Of a stretch of 55,132 nt of DNA, positions 44,380-55,008 are shown one piece after another (within the stretch, counting starts at the first letter, position 1; each line of letters opens with the position of its first letter). The position numbers and the translations under genes are program-made. Under the pieces are notes generated by a model. It worked only from the letters and a program-made list of their open reading frames with translations, was not told the DNA's origin and did no database searches. Origin of the DNA: Vogesella oryzae (GTDB lineage Bacteria > Pseudomonadota > Gammaproteobacteria > Burkholderiales > Chromobacteriaceae). Location: the NCBI RefSeq assembly GCF_902829295.1, contig NZ_CADEPL010000017.1:1-55132 (forward strand). Direction: 5' to 3'.

Positions 44380-44712
44380 TTACTGCGGGTCGTTGAAGCT
44401 CAGCGGCTGCGACAGCACCAGTTCCACCTCGCAGCGCAACAGCACGCCGGAACCCGGATTGGTAATCACGCCATCGGCGATACCGATCGCCGCCAGATTG
44501 CGGCGCAGGCGGTAGATCAGGTTGTAGTAACTGGAGTCCCCGACTTCACGGCCGCGGCCTGCCCATACCAGCTTGATCAGGCCGTCCTTGTCCAGCCCGT
44601 CGCGCGGGAACGCACGCAGCAGACGGTATTCGTTGGCGCTGACTTTCTGCTGCTGGCCGGTAAGCGGATTGATGATGTAGCCCTGGGGAGAAAGCTGGAT
44701 ACGCGAAGACAT
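44380..44712 (-). CDS. Small stand-alone OmpR/ToxR-type winged-helix DNA-binding protein
   Basis: A 110-residue protein that consists of little more than one transcriptional regulatory (Trans_reg_C-like) winged-helix domain: VSANEYRLLRAFPRDGLDKDGLIKLVWAG, then SSYYNLIYRLRRNLAAIGIADG with the recognition helix, and the wing VITNPGSGVLLRCEVEL. It has no receiver or membrane part, so how it is switched is unknown. ATG 44712 has a good AAAAGG site; the longer frame is not supported. It is divergent from the HTH-receiver gene over a short AT-rich region with two identical decamers, so mutual or autogenous control is plausible. Confidence 0.8.
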   Translation of the reverse strand: MSSRIQLSPQGYIINPLTGQQQKVSANEYRLLRAFPRDGLDKDGLIKLVWAGRGREVGDSSYYNLIYRLRRNLAAIGIADGVITNPGSGVLLRCEVELVLSQPLSFNDPQ

Positions 44713-44840
44713 GCACTGACCTTTTCTGTTGCCCGATGCCCCGGCAAGCTGCGCGATACGGCGCTTGTGGCGGCCGGGCAAAACCATCTTGCGGCAGTCA
44801 AAAATGTATCGTCAATGCTTCTATAAATGATTTTGCTATT

Positions 44841-44880
44841 TTGCACATTTTGAACGTTTTACCGCACAGATTGCACATTT
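44841..44880. promoter_or_regulatory. Direct repeat TTGCACATTT in the divergent region between two regulators
   Basis: TTGCACATTT occurs at 44841-44850 and again at 44871-44880, exactly 30 bases apart, about three helical turns. The region is strikingly AT-rich for this genome and lies between the winged-helix gene and the HTH-receiver gene. A direct-repeat operator for one of them is the likely role. Confidence 0.55.
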
Positions 44881-44942
44881 ATTGCCAAAATCGCGAGCTG
44901 CCAGTAGCATGGCGGCCGCAGCGCTTTCTGCCCGGAATCGAC

Positions 44943-45509
44943 ATGTCAGACCAGGAATTCTTCACCACCCGCCAGGCCGCCGAAATCATCGGCGTCAGCT
45001 ACAGCACCATCCAGCGCATGGTGGAACAGGGCCAGCTGAAGGCCTGGAAAACAAATGGCGGCCACCGTCGCATCAGCCGGGTCTCGCTCACTGCCTATAT
45101 CACCGGCAAGGCGGCGCGCAAGGCACGGTCGCAACTGCTGGTCTACCACGTGGAGAAGCAGGAACAAAAACGCCAGCAACTGGCGCAGATGTTGACGGAC
45201 TGGCAGCTGCCGATCCGCGTGCGCACCTTTGATGACGGCATCAGCGCGCTGGTAGCCATCGGCCAGGAACGGCCGGATGTGCTGATCATCGACCTGCTGA
45301 TGCCCGGGGTCAGTACCTTCGATCTGCTGCAGCTGCTGCAGCAGCCGAGTCACCCGCTGGAAGGCATCGATATCGTGCTGACCAGCGATATGGACAATAA
45401 CGCGGTACAGCAATGGGCCAGCCTGCCGGCCAACGTGGTGTTCTATGGCTACCCGCTGCCGCAACAGCAGATGCAGGGTTATTTCCAGGCCAAGGCCCAG
45501 GTGCTGTAG
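44943..45509 (+). CDS. Excisionase-type HTH fused to a response-regulator receiver domain
   Basis: A 188-residue two-domain regulator. Residues about 5-55 form a MerR/excisionase-type helix-turn-helix (FTTRQAAEIIGVSYSTIQRM followed by VEQGQLKAWKTNGGHRRISR), as in DNA-binding HTH_17 proteins. Residues about 65-185 look like a CheY-type receiver, with the phospho-accepting aspartate in VLIIDLLMPGVSTFDLL and a late lysine-free region that departs from the canonical receiver (no clear K after beta-5). The DNA-binding domain is N-terminal, the reverse of most response regulators. No histidine kinase gene is nearby, so it may be an orphan or not phosphorylated at all. Confidence 0.85.
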   Translation: MSDQEFFTTRQAAEIIGVSYSTIQRMVEQGQLKAWKTNGGHRRISRVSLTAYITGKAARKARSQLLVYHVEKQEQKRQQLAQMLTDWQLPIRVRTFDDGISALVAIGQERPDVLIIDLLMPGVSTFDLLQLLQQPSHPLEGIDIVLTSDMDNNAVQQWASLPANVVFYGYPLPQQQMQGYFQAKAQVL

Positions 45510-45529
45510 CCGGCAAGCGGCAGGCAAAA

Positions 45530-45554
45530 CAAAACCCGCCAGCGGCGGGTTTTG
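45530..45554. terminator. Bidirectional terminator between the HTH-receiver and VOC genes
   Basis: CAAAACCCGCC (45530-45540) pairs with GGCGGGTTTTG (45544-45554) with a 3-base loop; A and T runs on the two sides suit both converging genes. Confidence 0.85.
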
Positions 45555-45575
45555 TCATCTCAGCGCGGCGCTCAC

Positions 45576-46022
45576 TCAGGCCGGCGTACGCTTGGCCAGC
45601 TTGAGCTTGCCGGACAGCCAGGTATGGTCGTAGCTGACGATCTCGAACGGGTTGCCGAACGGATCGACAAACGACAGCGAGCAGAAGAAACCGTGGTCAC
45701 GCACGCTGTCACGCGCAATGGTCTGGCCTTCGCTGTTCAGTACCCGCTCACCGGCCAGCTGATCGATCCACTCCAGAAAATCCTGGCCACTGACCACAAA
45801 GGCGATGGCGCCGGAAATCGCTCCGGCACCGTCCTCCTGGCTGATGGCCAGTCGCACGGTGGAACTTGGATTCGCCATCATGACGACACCGTGCGGCCCC
45901 TCCTGCATGTGGCGGTAGCGCGCATCCGGTGCCAGGCCCAGCACGCGGCTGTACCAGTCGGTAGCGCGCGCGCTGTCGCTGACGCGGATGTGGATGTGAT
46001 CGATCTTGCCCAGACTACGCAT
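45576..46022 (-). CDS. VOC (glyoxalase/bleomycin-resistance) family protein
   Basis: A 148-residue vicinal-oxygen-chelate protein. It has two beta-alpha-beta-beta-beta halves: KIDHIHIRVSDSARATDWYSRVLGL at the N-terminus and AIAFVVSGQDFLEWIDQL followed by FFCSLSFVDPFGNPFEIVSYDH at the C-terminus. His in HIHIRV and Glu in NPFEIV are in the usual metal-ligand positions. The reaction is unknown, as the family includes lyases, dioxygenases and antibiotic-binding proteins. ATG 46022 is favoured by an AGGGGA site; ATG 46043 is an alternative. It is a single gene downstream of uvrA on the same strand. Confidence 0.87.
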   Translation of the reverse strand: MRSLGKIDHIHIRVSDSARATDWYSRVLGLAPDARYRHMQEGPHGVVMMANPSSTVRLAISQEDGAGAISGAIAFVVSGQDFLEWIDQLAGERVLNSEGQTIARDSVRDHGFFCSLSFVDPFGNPFEIVSYDHTWLSGKLKLAKRTPA

Positions 46023-46104
46023 GCTGTCCCCTAAGCCGGCCACCAGCAGTATGCGGCGGCCAATATCTGAATTCTAACCGGTTTTACCGGTAACACAGCA
46101 ACGA

Positions 46105-48930
<2,826 letters not shown>

Positions 48931-49118
48931 GCCTGTCTCACCGTGATTCGGGGAACCTGCTACTATACCGGACTTGGCGTACCGCGCTCTACCCGCCGGG
49001 CAATGCGGGTATCACGCCGCGGTTACCTGTTGAAACGTAAAGCAGAACCCGCCCGCGTTACACTGTACCGGCAGCTTGTCCCCTGCGTTGCTGCCCGCTT
49101 AGCCTGAACACACTCCGA

Positions 49119-50483
49119 ATGACTGCACTCGAACTGCGCGCCAGCCTTGGCCTGGCCGGTATCTACGCCCTGCGCATGCTGGGCATGTTTCTCATCCTGC
49201 CGGTATTCGCCCTGTATGCAAAAGATCTCGGCGCCACGAATCATCCCGCTCTGATCGGCATAGCGCTGGGCAGTTACGGCCTGGTACAAGCCATCCTGCA
49301 ACTGCCGCTGGGCATGCTGTCGGACAAGGTTGGCCGCAAGAAGGTGATCTACTTCGGCCTGCTGCTGTTTGCCGCCGGCAGCTTTGTCGCCGGCAACGCC
49401 CACGATATCACCTGGCTGATCATCGGCCGCGTGATCCAGGGCTCCGGCGCCATCTCCGCCGCCATCACCGCGCTGCTGGCCGACCTGACCCGCGAGGAAA
49501 ACCGTACCCGCGCCATGGCGATCATCGGCATGAGCATCGGCACCACCTTTGCCGTCAGCCTGGTACTGGGACCACTGCTGGCCAAGCATATCGGCGTGGA
49601 TGGCATCTTTACCCTCACCGGCATCCTGTCGCTACTGGCACTGATCGGGGTGTGGAAAGTGATTCCGGACCCGGTGGTGTCGCGCTTCCACTCCGATGCC
49701 GAGGCCAACACCAAGCGCCTGCCGGCAGTACTGAAACACCCGGAACTGCTGCGCCTGAACTACGGCATCTTTGCGTTGCACGCCGCGCAGATGGCGATGT
49801 TCGTCACCATCCCGTTTGCCCTGACCAGCACCGGCCACCTGGACAAGGCCGACCACTGGCAGGTGTATCTGCCGGTAGTGGTCGCCGGTTTCTTCCTGAT
49901 GGTGCCGGCCATTATCTACGGCGAGAAAAAGGCCAAGCTCAAACAGGTATTTGTTGCGGCCGTCGCGCTGATGACTGCCGCGCAACTGGGCATGGCACTG
50001 GCACTGTCCAGCTTCTGGATGATTGTCATCTGGCTGACCTTGTACTTCATCGCCTTCAATATTCTGGAAGCCACCCTGCCGTCGCTGATCTCCAAGATCG
50101 CGCCGGCGGACGCCAAGGGAACCGCCATCGGCGTGTATAATACGTCCCAGTCTATCGGCCTGTTCCTTGGCGCCGCACTGGGCGGCTGGCTGTACGGTCA
50201 CTTCGGCGCTGCCGGCGTGTTCGGCTTTACCAGCCTGCTGATGGCCAGCTGGCTACTGCTTGCCATCACCATGGTGCCGCCCAAGGCAGTAAAAACGCAG
50301 ATGTTCCATCTGGACGAAAACTGGCGCGGCGACAGCAGCACCCTGTCCGGCAAACTGCTGGCCCTGGATGGCATCAGCGAAGTGGTGATCATGCAGGACG
50401 AAGGCGTGGCCTATCTCAAGGTCGCCCAGCAAGGCTGGGATGAAGCCGGCGTGCGCAAACTGCTGCCCCTTGCCAAGCCATAG
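49119..50483 (+). CDS. YajR-like MFS transporter with C-terminal YAM domain
   Basis: Major-facilitator protein of 454 residues: 12 membrane helices in residues about 1-390, then a soluble tail of about 65 residues (MFHLDENWRGDSSTLSGKLLAL to VRKLLPLAKP) that matches the ferredoxin-like YAM domain of E. coli YajR. Motif A is GMLSDKVGRKKVIYFGLLLF, and RVIQGSGAISAAITALLADL is the motif C region. The substrate is unknown. It lies between divergent uvrA and ssb; this order is conserved in Neisseria- and Burkholderia-type genomes. A GTTGGCCGCA copy (49329) lies within motif A. Confidence 0.93.
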   Translation: MTALELRASLGLAGIYALRMLGMFLILPVFALYAKDLGATNHPALIGIALGSYGLVQAILQLPLGMLSDKVGRKKVIYFGLLLFAAGSFVAGNAHDITWLIIGRVIQGSGAISAAITALLADLTREENRTRAMAIIGMSIGTTFAVSLVLGPLLAKHIGVDGIFTLTGILSLLALIGVWKVIPDPVVSRFHSDAEANTKRLPAVLKHPELLRLNYGIFALHAAQMAMFVTIPFALTSTGHLDKADHWQVYLPVVVAGFFLMVPAIIYGEKKAKLKQVFVAAVALMTAAQLGMALALSSFWMIVIWLTLYFIAFNILEATLPSLISKIAPADAKGTAIGVYNTSQSIGLFLGAALGGWLYGHFGAAGVFGFTSLLMASWLLLAITMVPPKAVKTQMFHLDENWRGDSSTLSGKLLALDGISEVVIMQDEGVAYLKVAQQGWDEAGVRKLLPLAKP

Positions 50484-50564
50484 TCATGGACAGGCCTTAC
50501 CGCTACACTGCGCAGGCGTGCCGGAAACCGGCGCCCTGCTCGATTGAATTTTCCGGAGAACTCC

Positions 50565-51008
50565 ATGAACAGCATTACTTTTGATGGCCGTCTGGCAGCC
50601 GACGCCGAGCTGCGTTACACCCCCAGCGGCGAGCCGGTGCTGAGCTTCCGCGTTGCCAGCGACATCGGTTTCGGCGAGCGCAAGACCACCAACTGGTTTA
50701 GCTGCCAGGTATGGGGCAAGCGTGGCGAATCGCTGAAGAACTACCTGGCCAAAGGCCAGCAGGTTACCGTATACGGTCAGCTGACCCTGCGCGAGTGGAC
50801 CGACAAGGAAGGCGTAAAACGTACCTCTCCGGACGTGCGCGTCAACGAACTGTCGCTGCAGGGCGGCCGCCGCGACGACATGCCACCGATGGACGACGGC
50901 TACAGCGCCCCGGCTCCGCGCGCCGAAGCACCGCCGGCCGCGCCACGCCGCATGGAGCCGAAACCGGCCCCGCGCATGGATGACATGGACGACGATATTC
51001 CGTTCTAA
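50565..51008 (+). CDS. ssb: Single-stranded DNA-binding protein
   Basis: Homotetrameric OB-fold protein of 147 residues that covers single-stranded DNA during replication, repair and uptake. The OB fold (residues 1-105) shows FDGRLAADAELRYTPSGEPV, TTNWFSCQVWGKRGESLKNYL and GQQVTVYGQLTLREW. A proline-rich linker follows, and the acidic tip MDDMDDDIPF is the docking tail for partner proteins. A good ribosome-binding site (CCGGAGA) precedes ATG 50565. It starts 82 bases after the MFS stop and ends at its own terminator. Confidence 0.97.
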   Translation: MNSITFDGRLAADAELRYTPSGEPVLSFRVASDIGFGERKTTNWFSCQVWGKRGESLKNYLAKGQQVTVYGQLTLREWTDKEGVKRTSPDVRVNELSLQGGRRDDMPPMDDGYSAPAPRAEAPPAAPRRMEPKPAPRMDDMDDDIPF

Positions 51009-51043
51009 TTTACACCTGAGAGTATTTGTAAAGTACTCCCCCA

Positions 51044-51066
51044 AAACCCCCGCCCTGCGGGGGTTT
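51044..51066 (+). terminator. Terminator of ssb
   Basis: AAACCCCCGC (51044-51053) pairs with GCGGGGGTTT (51057-51066) with a 3-base loop. The T tract is short. Confidence 0.75.
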
Positions 51067-51284
51067 ATGCATTAACGAAGATGCCCAGCCTCAAGCTGCA
51101 GCCAGACGGCCTGAAGCCACGAATTTGATCGGCAGTTTGACTGGCTTCAGATCTGAGCCACGATGCTGAATCGCTTTTAGTACAGAAAACGCCGCACCCA
51201 GTACGCACGGGATAAGCCCGCCAGGGGGCCGGGGCGGCTCGGGCATTCCTTTATTTGCGCCACGAAACCAGTGCAGGTCAAAAC

Positions 51285-52169
51285 CTAATCGACAGACAGA
51301 TGCCAGCGTGCCAGAGCATCCAGTTTGAGCGCCGGCCAATGCTGCAACCAGCAACAGTGGTGGTCGAAATCCGGCATTTCCACCAGCTCGGGCCGCCGCT
51401 CTACCGGAAAGCGGGCAACATAGGCAGCCACCGGCATGCGGCCAACCTGTTTGTCCAGAGTGCCAACATAGTGGCGTTGCGGCACCCACTGCAAGCGCCG
51501 CCAATCATCCGCGGGGTTAAGCGAGCCAGTCAGCGGGGATAACCGTTTATCCTGCGCCCAGACCAGATGGTCCAGGCTGGACGCAATGGTAATCAAACCA
51601 GCAACATCTTGCCGACGTGCTGCCAATAACGCGGCAAGGGTTCCTCCTCCGGAATAACCGACCAGCAAGAGCCGCTGCGCGCGAAAGCGCTGCTTGAGTT
51701 GATCCAGTGCCTGATTGCTGGCCTGCACGACTTCTGGCGCAAACCGCAGCCTGGTCCAGAATACTTGCCGGCATGGACTCTCTTCTGCAGACCCATACTG
51801 GCAGGGGCGCGCCAGATAGGCAGCCGGCTGACGATCGCGCAAGGCAAGTTGCAGCGCCAGCGGGTTGGTGGGTGTGGGGTCCGCAGAAGGCGTATCCGGT
51901 GATAGCCAGGCCAGGCCGTCTCCTTCCAAATACACCGTCAACATGTTGGCCGCGACAGGCGCGGGAGGCAGGTAGGCTCGCAGGCGGAAACTGTCGCTTG
52001 GCAAACTGGTGGCCTGCCAGCCATGCTCTGCTGCCAGGGTGTCTGCCGTACTGCGTCGCTGTGCCAGATCCGGGATCTGCACACAGGCAGCGACCAGCAA
52101 CAGCATGGCCGCAGTCAGCATTCTGCGCGCGACATACCCGCATCCGCTTTCCGTTTTGCCCTTGTTCAT
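51285..52169 (-). CDS. Alpha/beta-hydrolase lipoprotein, last gene of the ATP-grasp operon
   Basis: A 294-residue exported protein with a lipoprotein signal (LTAAMLLLVAAC near residue 29), so it is anchored in a membrane facing the periplasm. The mature part has an alpha/beta-hydrolase fold: nucleophile elbow LLLVGYSGGGTLAALLAAR (Ser), and DHHCCWLQHW near the C-terminus, with a candidate catalytic His. An oxyanion region LTVYLEGDGLAWLS precedes. The substrate is unknown; a peptide or ester made by the ATP-grasp enzymes is a possibility. Its ATG overlaps the stop of the upstream gene (ATGA), so translation is coupled. Downstream, 51071-51284 holds nothing recognisable. Confidence 0.85.
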   Translation of the reverse strand: MNKGKTESGCGYVARRMLTAAMLLLVAACVQIPDLAQRRSTADTLAAEHGWQATSLPSDSFRLRAYLPPAPVAANMLTVYLEGDGLAWLSPDTPSADPTPTNPLALQLALRDRQPAAYLARPCQYGSAEESPCRQVFWTRLRFAPEVVQASNQALDQLKQRFRAQRLLLVGYSGGGTLAALLAARRQDVAGLITIASSLDHLVWAQDKRLSPLTGSLNPADDWRRLQWVPQRHYVGTLDKQVGRMPVAAYVARFPVERRPELVEMPDFDHHCCWLQHWPALKLDALARWHLSVD

Positions 52170-53854
52170 GCAATGAACTCCACCCGGTCAACCCTATCTA
52201 CCGGCAGCTCGGATTGCTGCCATTCCTGCTCGCCCATCACCAGAATTAATGCCTCCACCTTGCGGTCGGTCAGCAGCGCCAGACAACGCTGGTAGCAACC
52301 GGCGGCCTGCAGGTAATGCGGCCGCCCGGCCGCATTCTCGCTCTCGCCAGCGCTAACAAGGTAACAGGCCCGCCCACTAGCAACCAGATCGTCGCGCCGC
52401 TGGCGAGCGGCAATCAGTGCCTGCTTGCCGCCGACATAGACCTCCAGCGGAATACGGCCGCCATGCGGAAACAGCCGCCGCAACAGTCGCGGCATGGCCT
52501 GCAGCGAACTGTCGCTGGCCCCCAACGCCGGCGCCGCATTCACCTCATTGATGATGGCGCCGTTGCAATACCAAGGCTGGCTGATATCAGGGGTGATCAG
52601 ATCGATACCAGCCATCTCCAGTCCGAACAATGCCGCAGCCCGCACCGCCAGCGCCAGGTTGTCCGCATGGGCGACAGTCAGCATGTCTTCGTCACGGCCG
52701 CCATCGGCACTGGACTCTATGTCTCGCAACGCCACCCACTGCCCGGCGGACGGCACGGCATCAAGCTGCCAGCCGGCTGCATGCAGACAGGTTTCACTGC
52801 GCATATCCGCTTGCAACGGCGGCGGACGACGCCACGGCGGCAACTGCAGAGCCTGCATGTTGGCCGCGGCAATCAGTGCGCGGATAGTTTGCCGGCCATC
52901 TCCCTGCACTGCTACCGGCAGGCGCCTGACGACATACATCACCTCGCCTTTTACCACCAGCAGACGATGGCAATACCCCGCCGCTTGCTGTTCTACCAGC
53001 AGCGGTAGTCCGAACTGGCGACCTCGCGCAAAAGCTGCCAGCAGACCGGCATCGTCCCGCAGATTGACGCTGACCCCTTCCCCGCGGTCACGCGCCACCG
53101 GCTTGATCACCAGCGGCCAACCCAGTTGCCGTGCCGCCGCCAGGGCCTGCGGCTCACTGCTGGCCAGTAGATGGCGCGCTGCCGGCAGCCCGGCGCCTTG
53201 CAACCACAGGGCAGTCAGCTGCTTATTACCTGCCACCTGGATACCGATCGACGAATCGCTGTCCAGCCGGCTGGTAAATGCATGCCGCAAGTTGCAGCCC
53301 CAGCCAAGCTGGAAAACGCCATTGCCCTCATGCCGCCATGGCACATCGGCGGCAGTTGCCGCCAGTAGCAGAGCCATGGTCGATGGTGGCGCAATGGCGT
53401 GCGGCAGCAGCTGTGGCAGTAGTTCACGTGTCAAATGGTCAAAAAACGGCAAGGGGGTCGCCTCTGCTTCCGGCCTGGCCAGCAGTTGCAGCAGCCAGTT
53501 GCAGCACGCCTCGCAAACCTGCAATACCGGCAACTCGGCCACGCCATCCGGCAAAGGAAACCGCAGCTCACAAGCCCAACCTTCCCGCGCCAGCGGAACA
53601 ACAGAACTCACCACTGGCTCATCCGTCAGCGGAATGCCGCAGCCACGTAACACGCTGGCGGTAGCAGCCGCGATGCGTGCCGCCAGCTGTCCGGCGACCG
53701 ACGGCTCAACGGCAGTATTTACGGCAGGTATGTCGTACTCCAGCCAGGACAACAAGCAGCTATCAACCACAGTCCAATCCTCTGCCGCAGGCAGCGCCGG
53801 AAGGCGGATGGTTAATTGCGCCCCCTTCGGGCATGACATGACAGCATGACTCAT
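52166..53854 (-). CDS. Cyanophycin-synthetase-like ATP-grasp ligase without the Mur-ligase domain
   Basis: A 562-residue amide ligase. Residues about 1-185 resemble the N-terminal domain of cyanophycin synthetase. From GNGVFQLGWGCNLRHAFTSR (about residue 190), the ATP-grasp domain follows: WPLVIKPVARDRGEGVSVNL, HRLLVVKGEVMYVVRRLPVAVQ, GDGRQTIRALI, then GIDLITPDISQPWYCNGAII and NEVNAAPAL with metal ligands. CphA proper has about 870 residues with a Mur-ligase-like C-terminal half; that is absent here, and about 75 residues of another kind end the protein. It should activate a carboxylate as acyl-phosphate and join it to an amine. It overlaps its neighbours on both sides by ATGA. Confidence 0.85.
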   Translation of the reverse strand: MSHAVMSCPKGAQLTIRLPALPAAEDWTVVDSCLLSWLEYDIPAVNTAVEPSVAGQLAARIAAATASVLRGCGIPLTDEPVVSSVVPLAREGWACELRFPLPDGVAELPVLQVCEACCNWLLQLLARPEAEATPLPFFDHLTRELLPQLLPHAIAPPSTMALLLAATAADVPWRHEGNGVFQLGWGCNLRHAFTSRLDSDSSIGIQVAGNKQLTALWLQGAGLPAARHLLASSEPQALAAARQLGWPLVIKPVARDRGEGVSVNLRDDAGLLAAFARGRQFGLPLLVEQQAAGYCHRLLVVKGEVMYVVRRLPVAVQGDGRQTIRALIAAANMQALQLPPWRRPPPLQADMRSETCLHAAGWQLDAVPSAGQWVALRDIESSADGGRDEDMLTVAHADNLALAVRAAALFGLEMAGIDLITPDISQPWYCNGAIINEVNAAPALGASDSSLQAMPRLLRRLFPHGGRIPLEVYVGGKQALIAARQRRDDLVASGRACYLVSAGESENAAGRPHYLQAAGCYQRCLALLTDRKVEALILVMGEQEWQQSELPVDRVDRVEFIA

Positions 53855-55008
53855 GGGTATTCATTTCCAGCAGCCAGATGTTGCCGCAGTAGTCTCACCA
53901 GTTGGCCGCAATCGGCTGGCTCGGCGTCACCTGGCAGGGGGCTGAGAATTTTGTCGCTCACCAGCTCCAGGCGCGAGATCTTGTCCAGCGGGATGCCCTG
54001 CTGCAACCAGTGATCCTGCTGCAGCACCACCAGCAAAGCTTGCACATGCGGCTGACGCAACATTGCCTGCACACAGGCAAAGCTGCCATTGACGGCATGT
54101 ACCTGTGGCAAACCCTGCGGGTCGAGACACTGTGTTTCGCTGCAGATAAAGCAATTCACTCCGCTGGCTATCAACTCGCGCTGCCGTTGAAGAGCCGCAA
54201 TCAGTGCATTGTTGTCACCGACGAAAACCTCTACCGGAATACGACCACCAGCAGGTAGCAGTCGTTGCAGTAACACGGGAAGATAGCGCGTCATGTTGGC
54301 ATGGTCCGCTTGCGGCGCATGATTGACTTCAAGCACCACGGCACCATTGCAATGCCAGGGAACACTGATGTCGGGAGAGAGAATATCCACCCCGGCCATG
54401 CTCAGGCCCAACCGACGGGCGGCACGGCATGCCAGTTCGATATTGTCCGGATGTATCTGTGTACTCAGGTCATCGTCCTGCGAGCCCTCCAGATTACTGG
54501 GCACTGCCCGCAAGAATATCCGGCAGCCGGCAGCGGGTACGCTGTCCCAGTTGTAGCCTTGCTGCGCCAGACACACGGCGGCCTGCACATCATCCGGTAA
54601 CGGGGGCAGACGTTGCCATAACAACTGCGCCTTCCGCCGCAAATTCTCTGCGGCCAACAACTGGCGGATAGAGTGCCGTCCATCGGACAGCAAACCTGCC
54701 GGCCGCCGGCGTGAGACAAACAGGACCTCCCCCGCGACCAGCTGGACATGGTGGGTATCGCCGGCAATCTGACGCTCGACCACGACACCACACCCCAGCC
54801 TGGCGGCAGCAGCATAGCCAGCACGTAGCTCGGCAGTGGCTGTAACGGCCAGTGTCACGCCCTGCCCGCCGACACTGCCCGCCGGTTTGACCACTACCGG
54901 CGCCCCCAGCTCGGCCAGCGCCTGTAACGCATCGGCTTCGCTGCCGACCTGGCGTTGTGCCGCCAGAGGCAGGCCAGCAGCAGCCCGCCATTGGCGGGTC
55001 CGAACCCT
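53851..55008 (-). CDS. Second cyanophycin-synthetase-like ATP-grasp ligase (partial, 5' end outside or unclear)
   Basis: Paralogue of the downstream gene, incomplete at the window end. The reading frame is open and similar to its neighbour from about 55008 (TRQWRAAAGLPLAAQRQVGS) to the stop at 53851. ATP-grasp blocks are GAPVVVKPAGSVGGQGVTL, HHVQLVAGEVLFVSRRRP, DGRHSIRQLL and MAGVDILSPDISVPWHCNGA with LEVNHAPQADH. The C-terminal 80 residues (FICSETQCLDPQG to AAGNEYP) also have the layout of the neighbour's tail. The two share clear similarity but are well diverged, as if they catalyse successive steps. Above 55008 similarity fades; the missing N-terminal part should be about 200 residues. Confidence 0.8.
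   Translation of the reverse strand, partial: RVRTRQWRAAAGLPLAAQRQVGSEADALQALAELGAPVVVKPAGSVGGQGVTLAVTATAELRAGYAAAARLGCGVVVERQIAGDTHHVQLVAGEVLFVSRRRPAGLLSDGRHSIRQLLAAENLRRKAQLLWQRLPPLPDDVQAAVCLAQQGYNWDSVPAAGCRIFLRAVPSNLEGSQDDDLSTQIHPDNIELACRAARRLGLSMAGVDILSPDISVPWHCNGAVVLEVNHAPQADHANMTRYLPVLLQRLLPAGGRIPVEVFVGDNNALIAALQRQRELIASGVNCFICSETQCLDPQGLPQVHAVNGSFACVQAMLRQPHVQALLVVLQQDHWLQQGIPLDKISRLELVSDKILSPLPGDAEPADCGQLVRLLRQHLAAGNEYP

Noticed and set aside
48931-49118. LexA (SOS) box for uvrA
   Set aside because: No CTG-N10-CAG type palindrome is present in the intergenic region.
52166-55008. True cyanophycin synthesis operon
   Set aside because: Both ligases lack the Mur-ligase-like C-terminal half needed for arginine addition and no cyanophycinase gene is present.
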